A DNA stretch of 64,000 nucleotides from JBGTLA01 sp041744375 (GCA_041744375.1 JBGTLA010000079.1:33097-97096); one strand, 5' to 3'. Numbered from the stretch's first letter, positions 50,044 through 59,738 are shown. Translations and numbers: made by a program. The notes: generated by a model from the letters alone, not told the origin.

Positions 50044-51351
50044 ATGCCCGGAAACACACCCGGCACCATCGAAGGGCGGAGGGTCGCCATTGTCGATGGC
50101 CTCCGCACCCCCTTCGCCAAATCCGGAACCGATCTCGCCGAGGTATCCACCCTCGGCCTCGCCACCGAGCTCGTCGCCGAGCTCGTGGCCCGCTCGGGGC
50201 TCGATCCTGCCATCGTCGACCGCGTGGTGTTCGGGTCCGTCGTCCAAGACGTCGCCTCGCCCAACATCGCACGCGAGATCGTCCTCGCCACCCCTCTCAG
50301 AAACACGACCGATGCCTACAGCCTCACACGAGCCTGCGCCACCAGCACCCAGACCTTCGTCGACGGCGCCACGGCCATCCTCATGGGTGAGGTGGATGTC
50401 GTGATCACCGGTGGGGCCGACTCCCTCTCCAAGCCACCAGTCACTTTCTCCGACGAGTTCGTGGCGGTCATGATGGAGGCCCAACGCCAAAAGGACATTT
50501 CGGGTCGGCTCAAGGCTCTCTCTCGGCTCCGCCCGAAGGACCTCGCGCCCAACCCACCTGCCATCGCCGACCGTTCGACCGGCGAGACCATGGGTGATGG
50601 GGCCGAGAAGATGGCCAAGATGAACGGCATCGGGCGTGAGGCTCAAGACCGGTATTCCCTCGCTTCACACGCCAAGGCAGTCAAGGCGTGGGAGGACGGC
50701 GTCTACGACACCGAGGTGATGGCCTTGGCTGTTCCCCCCCGGTACAGGACTCTCGTCGAACGCGACACCATCCCTCGCTCCGACTCGACCCTCGAAAAGC
50801 TCTCGTCGCTCAAGCCAGTATTCGATCGCCGATACGGGAGTGTCACCGCGGCCAACTCCTCACCACTCACCGACGGCGCTTCCGCCTTGATCCTCATGGA
50901 CGAACAGGTCGCCCGCCGGCTCGGCCTCGAGCCCAAGGCCTACCTTCGCTCGTATGCCTTCGCGGCGGTGGATCCGAACTGGCAGCTCCTGATCGGCCCG
51001 GCGTTGTCGACCCCGGTGGCCCTAAACCGCGCCGGGCTTTCGATGGGCGACATCGACGTGATCGATGTGCACGAGGCATTCGCCGCCCAGGTGCTGTCGG
51101 TCCAACAGGCCTTCGCCTCCGACGAGTTCGCCCGCCAGCACCTCGGCCGGGAGAAGGCGATCGGCGAGATCCCCGATGACAAGCTCAACCTCTACGGCGG
51201 ATCCATCAGCCTCGGACATCCCTTCGCGGCAACAGGAGCAAGACAGCTATTGACCATGGCCAACGAGCTGGCCCGCCGTAAGGAGGGAACCGCCCTCATC
51301 ACCCAATGTGCCGCCGGCGGCCTCGGCGCCACCGTCATCCTGGAGCGCTGA
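50044..51351 (+). CDS. fadI: Acetyl-CoA acyltransferase FadI-type
   Basis: This 3-ketoacyl-CoA thiolase of 435 residues catalyses the last step of beta-oxidation. The nucleophilic Cys lies in 'TRACATSTQTFVDGA' (about 95-109). The His is in 'LGHPFAATGARQLL' (about 393-406) and the second Cys in 'QCAAGGLGATV' (about 421-431). The length and the 'NWQLLIGPALSTPVALNRAGLS' insertion (about 310-331) fit the FadI (trifunctional protein) type rather than FadA. fadJ begins two bases after its stop, so the subunits are made from one operon and should form a complex. Confidence 0.93.
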   Translation: MPGNTPGTIEGRRVAIVDGLRTPFAKSGTDLAEVSTLGLATELVAELVARSGLDPAIVDRVVFGSVVQDVASPNIAREIVLATPLRNTTDAYSLTRACATSTQTFVDGATAILMGEVDVVITGGADSLSKPPVTFSDEFVAVMMEAQRQKDISGRLKALSRLRPKDLAPNPPAIADRSTGETMGDGAEKMAKMNGIGREAQDRYSLASHAKAVKAWEDGVYDTEVMALAVPPRYRTLVERDTIPRSDSTLEKLSSLKPVFDRRYGSVTAANSSPLTDGASALILMDEQVARRLGLEPKAYLRSYAFAAVDPNWQLLIGPALSTPVALNRAGLSMGDIDVIDVHEAFAAQVLSVQQAFASDEFARQHLGREKAIGEIPDDKLNLYGGSISLGHPFAATGARQLLTMANELARRKEGTALITQCAAGGLGATVILER

Positions 51352-51353
51352 CC

Positions 51354-53495
51354 ATGACCACTCTCACCCATTTCTCGATCGATGTTGCCGACGGGGTCGG
51401 CACGGTGTGGATGGATCGCGCCGGCGACTCGCTCAACACTCTCGACCCGTCACTCATGGACGACTTCACGTCGGTGCTGGACCGTCTCGAATCCGACGCC
51501 GACATTCGGGCGGTGGTCATCGCCTCGGCCAAACCCGACAACTTCTTGGCGGGGGCGAACATCAAGTGGTTCTCCGAGTTGAGCGATCCCGACGAAGCCG
51601 AGGCCGCCATTCGCCAGGGGCACGCTCTGTTTGCCCGGCTGGAGAACCTCCACTCCCGCCGCGGCAAGCCAGTCGTGGCTGCCATCCATGGCGCCTGCCT
51701 CGGAGCCGGCCTGGAATTGGCGCTCGCCTGCTCACACCGGATCGCCAGCGATGACTCGAAGACACAACTCGGTCAACCCGAGATCCAACTGGGTGTCATA
51801 CCGGCCGGCGGAGGAACCCAGCGACTCCCCGCTTTGGTCGGCATCGCCCCAGCCCTCGATCTGATTCTGACCGGGCGAGCGGCATCGGCCCAAAAGGCCA
51901 AGAGGTTGGGTCTCGTCGACGAAGTGTTACCTCGGCCGATGCTGATCGAGACGGCCCAGACGAGGGCGACCGAAGCCATCGGTGCCTCCCCCGAGAAAGG
52001 GGGGCTGACGACCTGGTTCACGGCGGAAAGCCTGCAGAGGCTCGCCCTCGAGACGAACCCGGTGGGAAGGAACATCTTGTTCAGCCAGGCCCGCGCTCGC
52101 ATGCTGAGAGAGACGAAGGGCCACTACCCCGCCCCCGCCCGGGCCCTCGAGGCCGTCCGCATCGGAGTGCAGGAAGAGGCGGAGGCGGGCTACGCCGCCG
52201 AGGCCCGATTCTTCGGCCAGCTGGTTACGTCGCCGGAATCGGTGGCGCTGCGCTCGATCTTCTTCGCCACCCGCTCCAGCTCCGAGACACCGTCCGCTAC
52301 CGAGGTCGGAAAGGTGGCCGTACTCGGGGGTGGGCTGATGGGAGCCGGGATCGCGGCCGTCTCCACGCTCAAGGCAGAAAGCACGGTTCGAATCAAGGAG
52401 ATCGATTCCGACGGGATGCGGAGGGCACTCGCCCAGGTGGCCAAGGTGGTTGACGAGCGGAGAGCGAAGCGACGCCTGAGCGAGTTCGAAGCCGAACAGG
52501 CCATGTTGCGAGTCACGGCGAGCACCGATTGGATCGGATTTGCCGACAGTGACCTCGTGATCGAAGCCGTCTTCGAGGACCTCGACATCAAACAGGCCAT
52601 CCTCGCACAGGCGGAAGAGGTGGTGGGGCCCGAGACCGTGTTCGCTTCCAATACCTCATCGCTGCCCATCAAGTCCATCGCCGCCGACTCGTCCCGACCG
52701 GAAACGGTCCTCGGCATGCACTATTTCTCTCCCGTCGAGAAGATGCCACTCTTGGAGGTGATCGTGACGGACGACACCGCCGGCTGGGCCGAACACACGG
52801 CCGTGGCCTACGGCCGCCGCCAGGGCAAGACCGTGATCGTGGTCAACGACGGCACCGGCTTCTACACCACCAGGGTCCTGGGGCCATATTCGAGCGAGGC
52901 GTTTCATCTGCTGGCCGAAGGCGTATCTGTGCAGGACATCGACGGTGCCGTCGAGGCGTGGGGTTTTCCGGTCGGCCCACTTCGTCTGGCCGACGAGGTG
53001 GGCATCGACGTGGGAGCGAAGATCGCGGTCATCCTTACGGACGCCTTCGGCGACAGGATGGCCGGCCCCGACCTCATGGGGGGCCTCATCGACTCCGACC
53101 GAAAAGGGCGAAAGAATCGTCGCGGCTTCTACTCGTACGACGATGACGGCAAGCGCGGTGACGTCGATGAGAGCGTCTACGCCGACCTCGGCGTCACCCC
53201 GTCCGCGCAGACGCCCCCCGCCGAGATTCAAGAGCGGGTGTCGTTGGCCTTCATCAACGAGGCCGCCCGATGTCTGGAGGATGGAGTCTTGCGCTCGGCC
53301 GCCGATGGCGACGTCGGGGCAGTGATGGGTCTGGGATTTCCGCCTTTTCGAGGAGGCCCCTTCTTCTGGGTCGATCATCTCGGCGCCGGCGTCGTGGTCG
53401 AGCGGCTGCGGACACTGGCCGAACGGCATGGCCCTCGGTTCGAGCCGGCGCAGATCCTGGTGGATGCGGCCCAATCCGGCACCTCCTTCCGATAA
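51354..53495 (+). CDS. fadJ: Multifunctional fatty acid oxidation protein FadJ
   Basis: This protein of 713 residues fuses an enoyl-CoA hydratase (about 1-190) to a 3-hydroxyacyl-CoA dehydrogenase (about 318-705). The hydratase shows 'GANIKWF' (67-73), the catalytic region 'GACLGAGLELALACSHRIA' (about 113-131) and 'QPEIQLGVIPAGGGTQRLP' (about 141-159). The dehydrogenase has the NAD loop 'VLGGGLMGAGIAAV' (about 323-336), 'EAVFEDLDIKQ' (about 405) and 'GMHYFSPVEKMPLLEVI' (about 453-469). All three steps from enoyl-CoA to ketoacyl-CoA cleavage are thus encoded with fadI. The ATG at 51354 follows the fadI stop by two bases. Confidence 0.94.
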   Translation: MTTLTHFSIDVADGVGTVWMDRAGDSLNTLDPSLMDDFTSVLDRLESDADIRAVVIASAKPDNFLAGANIKWFSELSDPDEAEAAIRQGHALFARLENLHSRRGKPVVAAIHGACLGAGLELALACSHRIASDDSKTQLGQPEIQLGVIPAGGGTQRLPALVGIAPALDLILTGRAASAQKAKRLGLVDEVLPRPMLIETAQTRATEAIGASPEKGGLTTWFTAESLQRLALETNPVGRNILFSQARARMLRETKGHYPAPARALEAVRIGVQEEAEAGYAAEARFFGQLVTSPESVALRSIFFATRSSSETPSATEVGKVAVLGGGLMGAGIAAVSTLKAESTVRIKEIDSDGMRRALAQVAKVVDERRAKRRLSEFEAEQAMLRVTASTDWIGFADSDLVIEAVFEDLDIKQAILAQAEEVVGPETVFASNTSSLPIKSIAADSSRPETVLGMHYFSPVEKMPLLEVIVTDDTAGWAEHTAVAYGRRQGKTVIVVNDGTGFYTTRVLGPYSSEAFHLLAEGVSVQDIDGAVEAWGFPVGPLRLADEVGIDVGAKIAVILTDAFGDRMAGPDLMGGLIDSDRKGRKNRRGFYSYDDDGKRGDVDESVYADLGVTPSAQTPPAEIQERVSLAFINEAARCLEDGVLRSAADGDVGAVMGLGFPPFRGGPFFWVDHLGAGVVVERLRTLAERHGPRFEPAQILVDAAQSGTSFR

Positions 53496-53518
53496 TGACC
53501 TTTCGCTTCGGGGGCCGA

Positions 53519-53548
53519 ACTCCCGGCGTCAGACCAGCATGCCGGAGT
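53519..53548. terminator. Candidate hairpin between fadJ and ABC exporter genes
   Basis: ACTCCCGGC (53519-53527) and GCCGGAGT (53541-53548) pair over eight bases with one bulged C around a 13-base loop. They lie in the 54-base gap between convergent genes and could end both transcripts. No T-tract is present. Confidence 0.4.
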
Positions 53549-53549
53549 G

Positions 53550-55364
53550 TCAGCTGGTGACCCCCCGAGACCATGAGTCGAACATGGCGCGATAGACGCC
53601 TACGGTCGATTTCATGAGCTCTTCGTGGGAACCGTCCTCGACCAGCCGGCCGCGATCGAACACCAGAACCCGGTCCGCCTGCTCGGCGGTCGAGAGACGA
53701 TGGGCGATCGTCACGACGGTCCTTCCCCGGGTGAGGTTCTTCATTGCCCGGTTTATCCGCACTTCGGTGACGGGGTCGACCGCCGACGTCGCCTCATCGA
53801 GGACGAGCAGGTCGGGGTCGGCGATGGCCGCCCGAACCAGGGTCACCAGCTGACGTTCTCCCACCGACAACGCGCCACCCCGCTCTCCCACCTCGGTATT
53901 CAATCCCACCGCCAGCTCGCCCAGCCAACCATCGAGGCCCAGCGAGCGGAAGGCATCCTCCAGCTCAGCGGGGGTAGCCTCGGGGCGGCCCATCCGCACG
54001 TTGTCGGCGATGGTCCCGGCGAAGAGCATTCCCTCTTGGGGAACCATCACGACCCGGTCACGCAGAGACCGAAACCGCACCGTGGAGACGTCGGCGTCCC
54101 CCACCCTCACGACCCCCTCGGTCGGATCCATCAGCCGGGTGAGAAGTTTGGCGAAAGTGGTCTTGCCGGATCCCGTCTCACCGACCACCGCCACTCTCTG
54201 GCGCGGCTCGATGCGAACCTCGACGTCGGCCAGGGCGATCGTCCCGGTAGCGGCGGCCGCCGCCTCCCCCGATCTCGGGTAGCGGAAGCTGACCCCTTCG
54301 AACGTCACTCCCAAAGGCCAATCCGGTAGGTCCACCCCTGTCGGCCCAGGGTCGGAGACATCAGGAGCCATGTCCAAGACATCGAGCACCCTGCGCCAGC
54401 CGGCCACCGCCGTCTGGGCTTCGTTCACGGCCTCACCGAGGATCTGAATGGGCTGGATGAAGAGCTGCACCAGGAAGAGGAAGGCCACCACGGTGCCAAC
54501 CGAGGTGGTTCCGTTCACCGCCAGCACCGTTCCGACGACCACCACCAGCGAGAGCACCAGTGCCGACAAGAGCTCACCGACACCCGAGAAGCTCGAGGAG
54601 AGAGCACCGGCCCTGACGGCCACCGCCCGGTGGTCCTCGATGGCTGCTCCCAGCCGACGGCTCGTTCGCTCCTCGATCCCGTACGCCCGGATGACCGGAG
54701 CGCCCACCACCACCTCGGCGAGCACGGCGAGCATCCGGCCGACCTTCTCCCGCACAGCCAGATAGGCACGATCGAGCCGCCGCTGGAACCAACCGATGGT
54801 GGCGACGATCACCGGCAAGGAGAGCACCACGACGACGGCCAGTGGCGGGGAGTAGATCACCATCACCACCAACGCCAGCATTGCCTGCCCGGCGTTGGTT
54901 ATGAGCATCAGACCGGCCCACTGCATGAACCGGCTTATCTCGTCGACATCGGAGGTGACCCGAGACACCAGCGCCCCGCGCTGCTCGGAGGCCTGATGAA
55001 GCATCGAGAGGTCATGGATGTGACGAAAGGCCCGGATCCGCAGCCCCGAGAGGGCGGTCTCAGCGATCTTTGCCAGCCGCAGGTGCATCCATCCGGTGGC
55101 CGCCGCGGTGACGACCACCGCCATGAGCGCAGCAGCACAGAGCTGGAGGACGCGCGTCATGTCCACACCGTTCGCCAAGCCACCATCGATGATCTGCTGA
55201 ATGGCAACGGGGACCACCACCCGTCCGGCGGTGGCCACGACCGCCAACCAAACCGTACCCGGCAGCCCGCGCCGCAGTTCGGGCGAGAGACGCAACCCGC
55301 GCTTCACGGTCTCCCACGCCCCCTGTCTCGCTTTCGTGGCCCGCGGGTTGGTGACGGCCGTCAA
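53550..55364 (-). CDS. Heterodimeric ABC exporter subunit B
   Basis: This half-transporter of 604 residues has six membrane helices (about 30-325) and a nucleotide-binding domain (about 355-595). Walker A is 'GETGSGKTTFAKLL', Walker B 'LLVLDEATSAVD' with catalytic Glu, and the H-loop 'TIAHRLS' is intact. The signature, however, is 'LSVGERQ' instead of LSGGQRQ. The partner encoded just upstream has the opposite defects, the pattern of asymmetric exporters such as TM287/288. The start overlaps the partner's stop (ATGA). Cargo may be drugs, lipids or peptides. Confidence 0.9.
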   Translation of the reverse strand: MTAVTNPRATKARQGAWETVKRGLRLSPELRRGLPGTVWLAVVATAGRVVVPVAIQQIIDGGLANGVDMTRVLQLCAAALMAVVVTAAATGWMHLRLAKIAETALSGLRIRAFRHIHDLSMLHQASEQRGALVSRVTSDVDEISRFMQWAGLMLITNAGQAMLALVVMVIYSPPLAVVVVLSLPVIVATIGWFQRRLDRAYLAVREKVGRMLAVLAEVVVGAPVIRAYGIEERTSRRLGAAIEDHRAVAVRAGALSSSFSGVGELLSALVLSLVVVVGTVLAVNGTTSVGTVVAFLFLVQLFIQPIQILGEAVNEAQTAVAGWRRVLDVLDMAPDVSDPGPTGVDLPDWPLGVTFEGVSFRYPRSGEAAAAATGTIALADVEVRIEPRQRVAVVGETGSGKTTFAKLLTRLMDPTEGVVRVGDADVSTVRFRSLRDRVVMVPQEGMLFAGTIADNVRMGRPEATPAELEDAFRSLGLDGWLGELAVGLNTEVGERGGALSVGERQLVTLVRAAIADPDLLVLDEATSAVDPVTEVRINRAMKNLTRGRTVVTIAHRLSTAEQADRVLVFDRGRLVEDGSHEELMKSTVGVYRAMFDSWSRGVTS

Positions 55365-57193
55365 GGAGCAGGCTCCGAGTCGTAAGCATCGATGAGGCGG
55401 GAGTAGGCGTCGAGGCGGGCATACAGGTCGTCGTGGGTGCCGCGACCGGTGACACGCCCGTCCTCGACATAGATGACCTCGTCGGCCAACACGATCGAAG
55501 AGCGCCGATAGGCGACAATGACCACGGTGGTGTCGAGAGTCGCCAAGCCGGCCAGGATCGCCGACTCCACGGCCGGGTCGACTGCCGATGTAGCGTCGTC
55601 GAGGACCAACAGGCGTGGTTGGCGGATGAGGGCCCGGGCCAGCGCGATGCGTTGCCGCTGGCCACCGGACAGCGACGCTCCCCGTTCGCCCACCAGAGTC
55701 TCGTACCCTTCGGGCAAGTCAGACACGAAGCCATGAGCCTGAGCGAGGCGGGCGGCCTCGACCACATCGGCTTGCCGGTAGCCCCCGCCCAGCGTGATGT
55801 TGGAACGGACCGTGTCGTCGAACAGGAACGGCTCCTGAAACACAAGCGCCACGGAATCGGCCAACTGCTGGCGATCGAGGTCGACCAGCCCGCGCCCATC
55901 GAGACGGATGCTTCCTTCATCGGGATCGAAGAGGCGCACCAACAGCTGGGCGACGGTTGTCTTTCCCGAGCCGGTCGGGCCGACGACGGCCACCGTGCGC
56001 CCCGGCGCGACGTCGAGGGTGACGGCTTCGATCCCGCGCCGCCCGGTATCGTCCACCGCCTTCGTGTCCTCCACCGAGCCGGCGAGATCGGACACGCCCG
56101 TCTCGGGGTACAGGTAGGCAACGGCCGAGGCGTCGGCAGCGGCGCCGCCTGCCCCTACGAGGCGGGAATCCCCGTAGGGAACGCTGTCGTGTGTTCGCAG
56201 CACCGCTTCGATACGGTCCCACCCGACGACCGCTCGGGGTAGCTCTCCCAGGAGCCACCCGAACACCCGCATCGGCAGCGCCACCAACCGGAAGAGAAAC
56301 GCGAAGGTGACGAGATCACCGGGAGTCAGATTTCCTTGTCCGACTCGCCACGCTCCCACCGCCAACACCGCGAGGATGGCAACGTTGGGCAAGGCCTCGA
56401 TCACCGGGTCGAAGACCGCACGCAGCCGACCCACATCCACCATCCGGTCCCGAAGCAGCTCAGACCGTTCCCCGAAACGTCCCACCTCGGCGTTCTCACG
56501 ACCGAGCGTCTTGACGACGAGAGCAGCGTCAAAGGACTCGTGGGCGATCTCGGCCACCTCGGCCCTGATCTGTTGGGCGGTGGCCGCGGCTGCCCGCATC
56601 CGGCGTTGATAGAGGAAGTTGGCTATGGCGATCGCCGGGCCGGCCGCCGCCCCCACCAAAGCCAGATACGGGTCGGTCAATGCCAAGAGCACTCCTGTCA
56701 CCACCAGCATCACCACGACACCGAAGGCCATCGGCAGAGGCGCCGCAATGAAGGATGCCGCTTCGACGTCGGCGTTGGCATTGGACAGGAGTTGGCCGGT
56801 CGGGTGCCGACGATGCCATTCGATGGGAAGCTGGAGGTAGCGGTCGGTGACTTCGACCCGATCTCTGGCCTGCAGCCGGTACTGGGCGGCATAAGCTCCA
56901 ACCCGTCGCACGGCCACCCCAACACCACGGAGGACCGAGATCCCGAACACGGCCATCCCCGCTCCCACCAGGGTGGCCCTCGTCACCTCGCCGGCCTCCA
57001 CGGCCGGAAACAGCACCTCGTCGGTCACCCACCCGAGCACGTATGACGAAGCCACGGTGGCGACGGCGAACAAGACGGTACCGATCCCGCCGATCATGAA
57101 CTGTTTCGGTGCCCGCCCCAGCTGACGCCGGATCAACGCCCAACCTCGACCGGGAGCGCGGGCGGAAGCCGGGAAGGGCGGTGGGGAACTCAC
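55361..57193 (-). CDS. Heterodimeric ABC exporter subunit A (degenerate site)
   Basis: This half-transporter of 610 residues has six membrane helices (about 35-340) and a nucleotide-binding domain (about 375-605). Walker A is 'GPTGSGKTTVAQLL' and the signature is canonical 'SLSGGQRQRIALARAL'. The Walker B ends in 'LLVLDDATSAVD', with Asp in place of the catalytic Glu, and the H-loop His is Tyr ('IVAYRRSSI'). Combined with subunit B, one ATP site would be active and one degenerate. A short linker with 'DAYDSEPAP' ends the protein. It starts the two-gene operon. Confidence 0.9.
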   Translation of the reverse strand: MSSPPPFPASARAPGRGWALIRRQLGRAPKQFMIGGIGTVLFAVATVASSYVLGWVTDEVLFPAVEAGEVTRATLVGAGMAVFGISVLRGVGVAVRRVGAYAAQYRLQARDRVEVTDRYLQLPIEWHRRHPTGQLLSNANADVEAASFIAAPLPMAFGVVVMLVVTGVLLALTDPYLALVGAAAGPAIAIANFLYQRRMRAAAATAQQIRAEVAEIAHESFDAALVVKTLGRENAEVGRFGERSELLRDRMVDVGRLRAVFDPVIEALPNVAILAVLAVGAWRVGQGNLTPGDLVTFAFLFRLVALPMRVFGWLLGELPRAVVGWDRIEAVLRTHDSVPYGDSRLVGAGGAAADASAVAYLYPETGVSDLAGSVEDTKAVDDTGRRGIEAVTLDVAPGRTVAVVGPTGSGKTTVAQLLVRLFDPDEGSIRLDGRGLVDLDRQQLADSVALVFQEPFLFDDTVRSNITLGGGYRQADVVEAARLAQAHGFVSDLPEGYETLVGERGASLSGGQRQRIALARALIRQPRLLVLDDATSAVDPAVESAILAGLATLDTTVVIVAYRRSSIVLADEVIYVEDGRVTGRGTHDDLYARLDAYSRLIDAYDSEPAP

Positions 57194-57238
57194 GAGAGGA
57201 GGGTACGCGTGAGCCGGATCTGGCGGTATTCGGCGGGT

Positions 57239-58258
57239 TCAGAGAACCGGCAGGAACCCGACCGGTAGCGGGAGTCGGCTGGAGTCCCAGTAGGCCTCGA
57301 GGCGGGACACATACCGATTGGCCTTCTCGTAGTAGATGCGGGTTCCCAAGACTCGGGCGGCGGCCTGGAGCTCGGACCGTCGGTGCTGCGCCAACGCCGC
57401 GAAAAGGGCCCGCTCGACCGGATCGGGACAGAGCCCGGCGTCCACGGCGAGCAGCTCGAGGAGGGTGGAGAGATCATGTTCTTCTCCCAGGAGCTCGCCG
57501 AGGCGATCGAGGGAGAGAGCGGTGGCGCCGACGACTTCGGGCCACAAGGGCTGGAGGACCTCCATCTGATGACGAAGGTACTTGACCCGTTTCCTCCACA
57601 GGTGATGGTTGCCGGCCGTGGGTGATCCGAAGGCCCGCTTCATCTCCAACCTGCCCCGGGCGTAGGTGAGGGTGAGGCCGGGACCGATGGAAGCGAAGTT
57701 GTTGCCCACCGCCGTCCCGTAAGCCTTCCTCTCCTCCCGAGATATGGGCCACCCGGCAAAGCGCGCTCGGGCACGCTCCAGCGTCGCCCCCAACCTCGGA
57801 ATGGCATCGCTCTCCTCGACGACCCGGTAGCGAATGCGAACGGCCCGCCGGTCGAGCCTCTCGGCCATGTCGTCGAACACATCCACCGGCAAGGAACCTT
57901 CGAAGCGGGAGGCGAGACTCGACACCGTCTCGACTGCCACGGCTCCGTCTCGCACCGGAGCCACGAGCCGGGCGGCATCACGTAGCGTCTCGTTCTCGTA
58001 GCGGTACACCCGCTCTCCGACCTGGAATCGAACGAGACGAAGGATTGCGCGCAAACGCTTCAGGGCCTTGCGAGTGCGATGAATGGCATCGTCGAGGTTG
58101 GCGCCTGGCGAGCTCAGTCCCTCCAGGGCATCGTCGAACTGCTCGAGGCTGATCCGCTGCAGACCTGCACCGAGTGGCTCACCGGCTTCCAACACAAACC
58201 CGTCTCCCGACACAGCAGGAAGGTAGCGGGTTCGGGTCACATCGAGGTGGCGCTGCAC
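57239..58258 (-). CDS. CHAD domain protein
   Basis: This 339-residue protein is a CHAD domain (conserved histidine alpha-helical domain) without the usual CYTH domain. The first half has 'IHRTRKALKRLRAILRLVRFQ' (about 59-79) and the second 'LWRKRVKYLRHQMEVLQPLW' (about 224-243). These are the paired motifs with conserved basic and His residues that bind inorganic polyphosphate. An N-terminal extension of about 55 residues precedes it. CHAD proteins associate with polyphosphate granules. No polyphosphate kinase is present here. It diverges from the Nudix gene. Confidence 0.9.
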   Translation of the reverse strand: MQRHLDVTRTRYLPAVSGDGFVLEAGEPLGAGLQRISLEQFDDALEGLSSPGANLDDAIHRTRKALKRLRAILRLVRFQVGERVYRYENETLRDAARLVAPVRDGAVAVETVSSLASRFEGSLPVDVFDDMAERLDRRAVRIRYRVVEESDAIPRLGATLERARARFAGWPISREERKAYGTAVGNNFASIGPGLTLTYARGRLEMKRAFGSPTAGNHHLWRKRVKYLRHQMEVLQPLWPEVVGATALSLDRLGELLGEEHDLSTLLELLAVDAGLCPDPVERALFAALAQHRRSELQAAARVLGTRIYYEKANRYVSRLEAYWDSSRLPLPVGFLPVL

Positions 58259-58284
58259 CGCACCGAGCCTACCCTTTGGCAGTC

Positions 58285-58737
58285 ATGCTGTCCGCCGGCC
58301 TTCTCCCGTATCGATGGAATGGCGAACTCGAGGTTCTGGCCGCTCATCCTGGGGGTCCACTGTGGGCGCGCCGGGACCGGGGAGCGTGGTCTGTCATCAA
58401 GGGGTTGGTGCAAGAGGACGAGGACCCTTTGGTTGCGGCCGCCCGAGAGTTCGCGGAAGAGACCGGCTGGCACGCTCCTCCACCGCCGTGGGTCGATCTC
58501 GGCGAGACCCGACTCAAGTCTGGCAAGCGAGTCAAAGCCTGGGCCGTTCAAGCCGACTTCGACCCCGAGGTCCTGGCACCTGGGGAGATCACGATGTGGT
58601 GGCGAGGTGCCAGCTTCACCTTCCCCGAGATCGATCGCGTTGCCTGGTTCGACTCCACACAAGCGCGCACCAGGCTGAACCCGGCCTACGGGGTATTCCT
58701 CGATCGCCTGGAACAACGGCTCTCCGAACATGGTTGA
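58285..58737 (+). CDS. Nudix hydrolase
   Basis: This Nudix enzyme of 150 residues has a complete Nudix box 'GLVQEDEDPLVAAAREFAEETGW' region at about 37-60, with G-x5-E-x7-REUxEExGU spacing intact. 'WARRDRGAWSVIKG' precedes it, and 'FPEIDRVAWFDSTQAR' closes the fold. This layout is typical of diadenosine-polyphosphate or NTP hydrolases of the MutT group in Actinobacteria; the exact substrate is unknown. The ATG at 58285 begins the domain, and longer readings overlap the divergent CHAD gene. msrB follows 10 bases on. Confidence 0.9.
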   Translation: MLSAGLLPYRWNGELEVLAAHPGGPLWARRDRGAWSVIKGLVQEDEDPLVAAAREFAEETGWHAPPPPWVDLGETRLKSGKRVKAWAVQADFDPEVLAPGEITMWWRGASFTFPEIDRVAWFDSTQARTRLNPAYGVFLDRLEQRLSEHG

Positions 58738-58747
58738 TTCTCATTAG

Positions 58748-59143
58748 ATGACTGATATGCCCACCACCGACGCCGAGTGGCGTGAGAAGCTGAATCCAGA
58801 GCAGTACCAGGTCCTGCGACGTTCCGGCACCGAGCGAGCGTTCACGGGCGAGTACTGGGACGAAAAGCGTGCCGGTATCTACCGCTGCGCGGGATGCGGA
58901 CAGGAACTCTTCTCGTCCGACACCAAGTTCGAGTCGGGGTCAGGATGGCCGAGCTTCTTCCAACCGCTGGAGGGCGCCGGGATCGACGAAGAAAAGGATC
59001 GCTCACTCGGGATGACGCGTACGGAGGTCAAGTGCGCCCGCTGTGGCGGCCATCTCGGCCACGTGTTTCCCGACGGTCCTCTACCCACCGGACTCCGCTA
59101 TTGCATGAACTCGGCTGCTCTCGAGCTGAAGCCGGTCGAATAG
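58748..59143 (+). CDS. msrB: Peptide methionine-(R)-S-oxide reductase
   Basis: MsrB repairs methionine-R-sulfoxide. The protein has 131 residues. Zinc cysteine pairs are in 'YRCAGCGQELF' (about 45-55) and 'VKCARCGGHLGHVFPDG' (about 94-110). The catalytic Cys lies in 'GLRYCMNSAAL' (about 116-126), and 'SGSGWPSFFQP' (about 63-73) is the conserved substrate loop. All functional residues are present. It complements msrA at 19.1 kb. It ends seven bases before the convergent GNAT gene. Confidence 0.96.
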   Translation: MTDMPTTDAEWREKLNPEQYQVLRRSGTERAFTGEYWDEKRAGIYRCAGCGQELFSSDTKFESGSGWPSFFQPLEGAGIDEEKDRSLGMTRTEVKCARCGGHLGHVFPDGPLPTGLRYCMNSAALELKPVE

Positions 59144-59150
59144 CAACGTC

Positions 59151-59738
59151 CTAGGACGGAGAGGTGCGGGCCGAGTCCACGACCTCCAACAGCAATCGAG
59201 TGTCGACCGGCGGTTCGGGCACGGCGGAGAGAGGAACCTCGGCGTGAACCACCCCGGCCTCTTGACTGGTCACGGCGCCGAGACGCTCGACGATGCTCAA
59301 CATGGCGTGATTCTCGGAGAGCAGTTCGAACTCGAAGCCCTCCACACCTGCCTGGCGGGCGACGACGCCCAGACATTGCACGAGGAGCGTGCCCAACCCC
59401 CGGCGCTGATGTTCGTCGAGGATCGTCACGCCTACTTCGGCCGTGCTCGAGCCGGGATGGGCCCTGGCATATCGACCGACACCGGCCACGTGCCCGTCCA
59501 CCAGCACCCCCCAAGCGAAATGGTCGACCATGTCGAGATTGGTGAGATACGACAGGTCGGCGTTGGAGAGGTGGGTGACCGGGGCCATGAACCTGTAATA
59601 GCGGGATCGGTCGGAGAGCCGCCCGAAAGATTCGGCCAACAACTGGCGGTGCTGGGGGCCTATGGGAATCAGCTCGACCGAATGGTGACCGAATGGGAAG
59701 GTAGCCGTGAGTGGCGGGCGCCAGATCTGTGCCGACAC
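59151..59738 (-). CDS. GNAT family acetyltransferase
   Basis: This single GNAT domain has 195 residues. 'LIPIGPQHRQLLAESFGRLSDRSRYYRFM' region (about 23-51) is the first helix pair. The acetyl-CoA loop 'VTILDEHQRRGLGTLLVQCL' (about 103-122) shows the Q/RxxGxG/A motif. 'LLSENHAMLSIVERLG' (about 138-153) is the late helix. Domain N-termini such as 'DRSRYYRF' resemble those of GNATs fused to acyl-CoA synthetase or cAMP-binding domains. The GTG at 59738 is chosen because AAAGGAG lies six bases upstream. An ATG at 59810 would add 24 residues encoded by a palindrome-rich segment. Confidence 0.83.
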   Translation of the reverse strand: MSAQIWRPPLTATFPFGHHSVELIPIGPQHRQLLAESFGRLSDRSRYYRFMAPVTHLSNADLSYLTNLDMVDHFAWGVLVDGHVAGVGRYARAHPGSSTAEVGVTILDEHQRRGLGTLLVQCLGVVARQAGVEGFEFELLSENHAMLSIVERLGAVTSQEAGVVHAEVPLSAVPEPPVDTRLLLEVVDSARTSPS

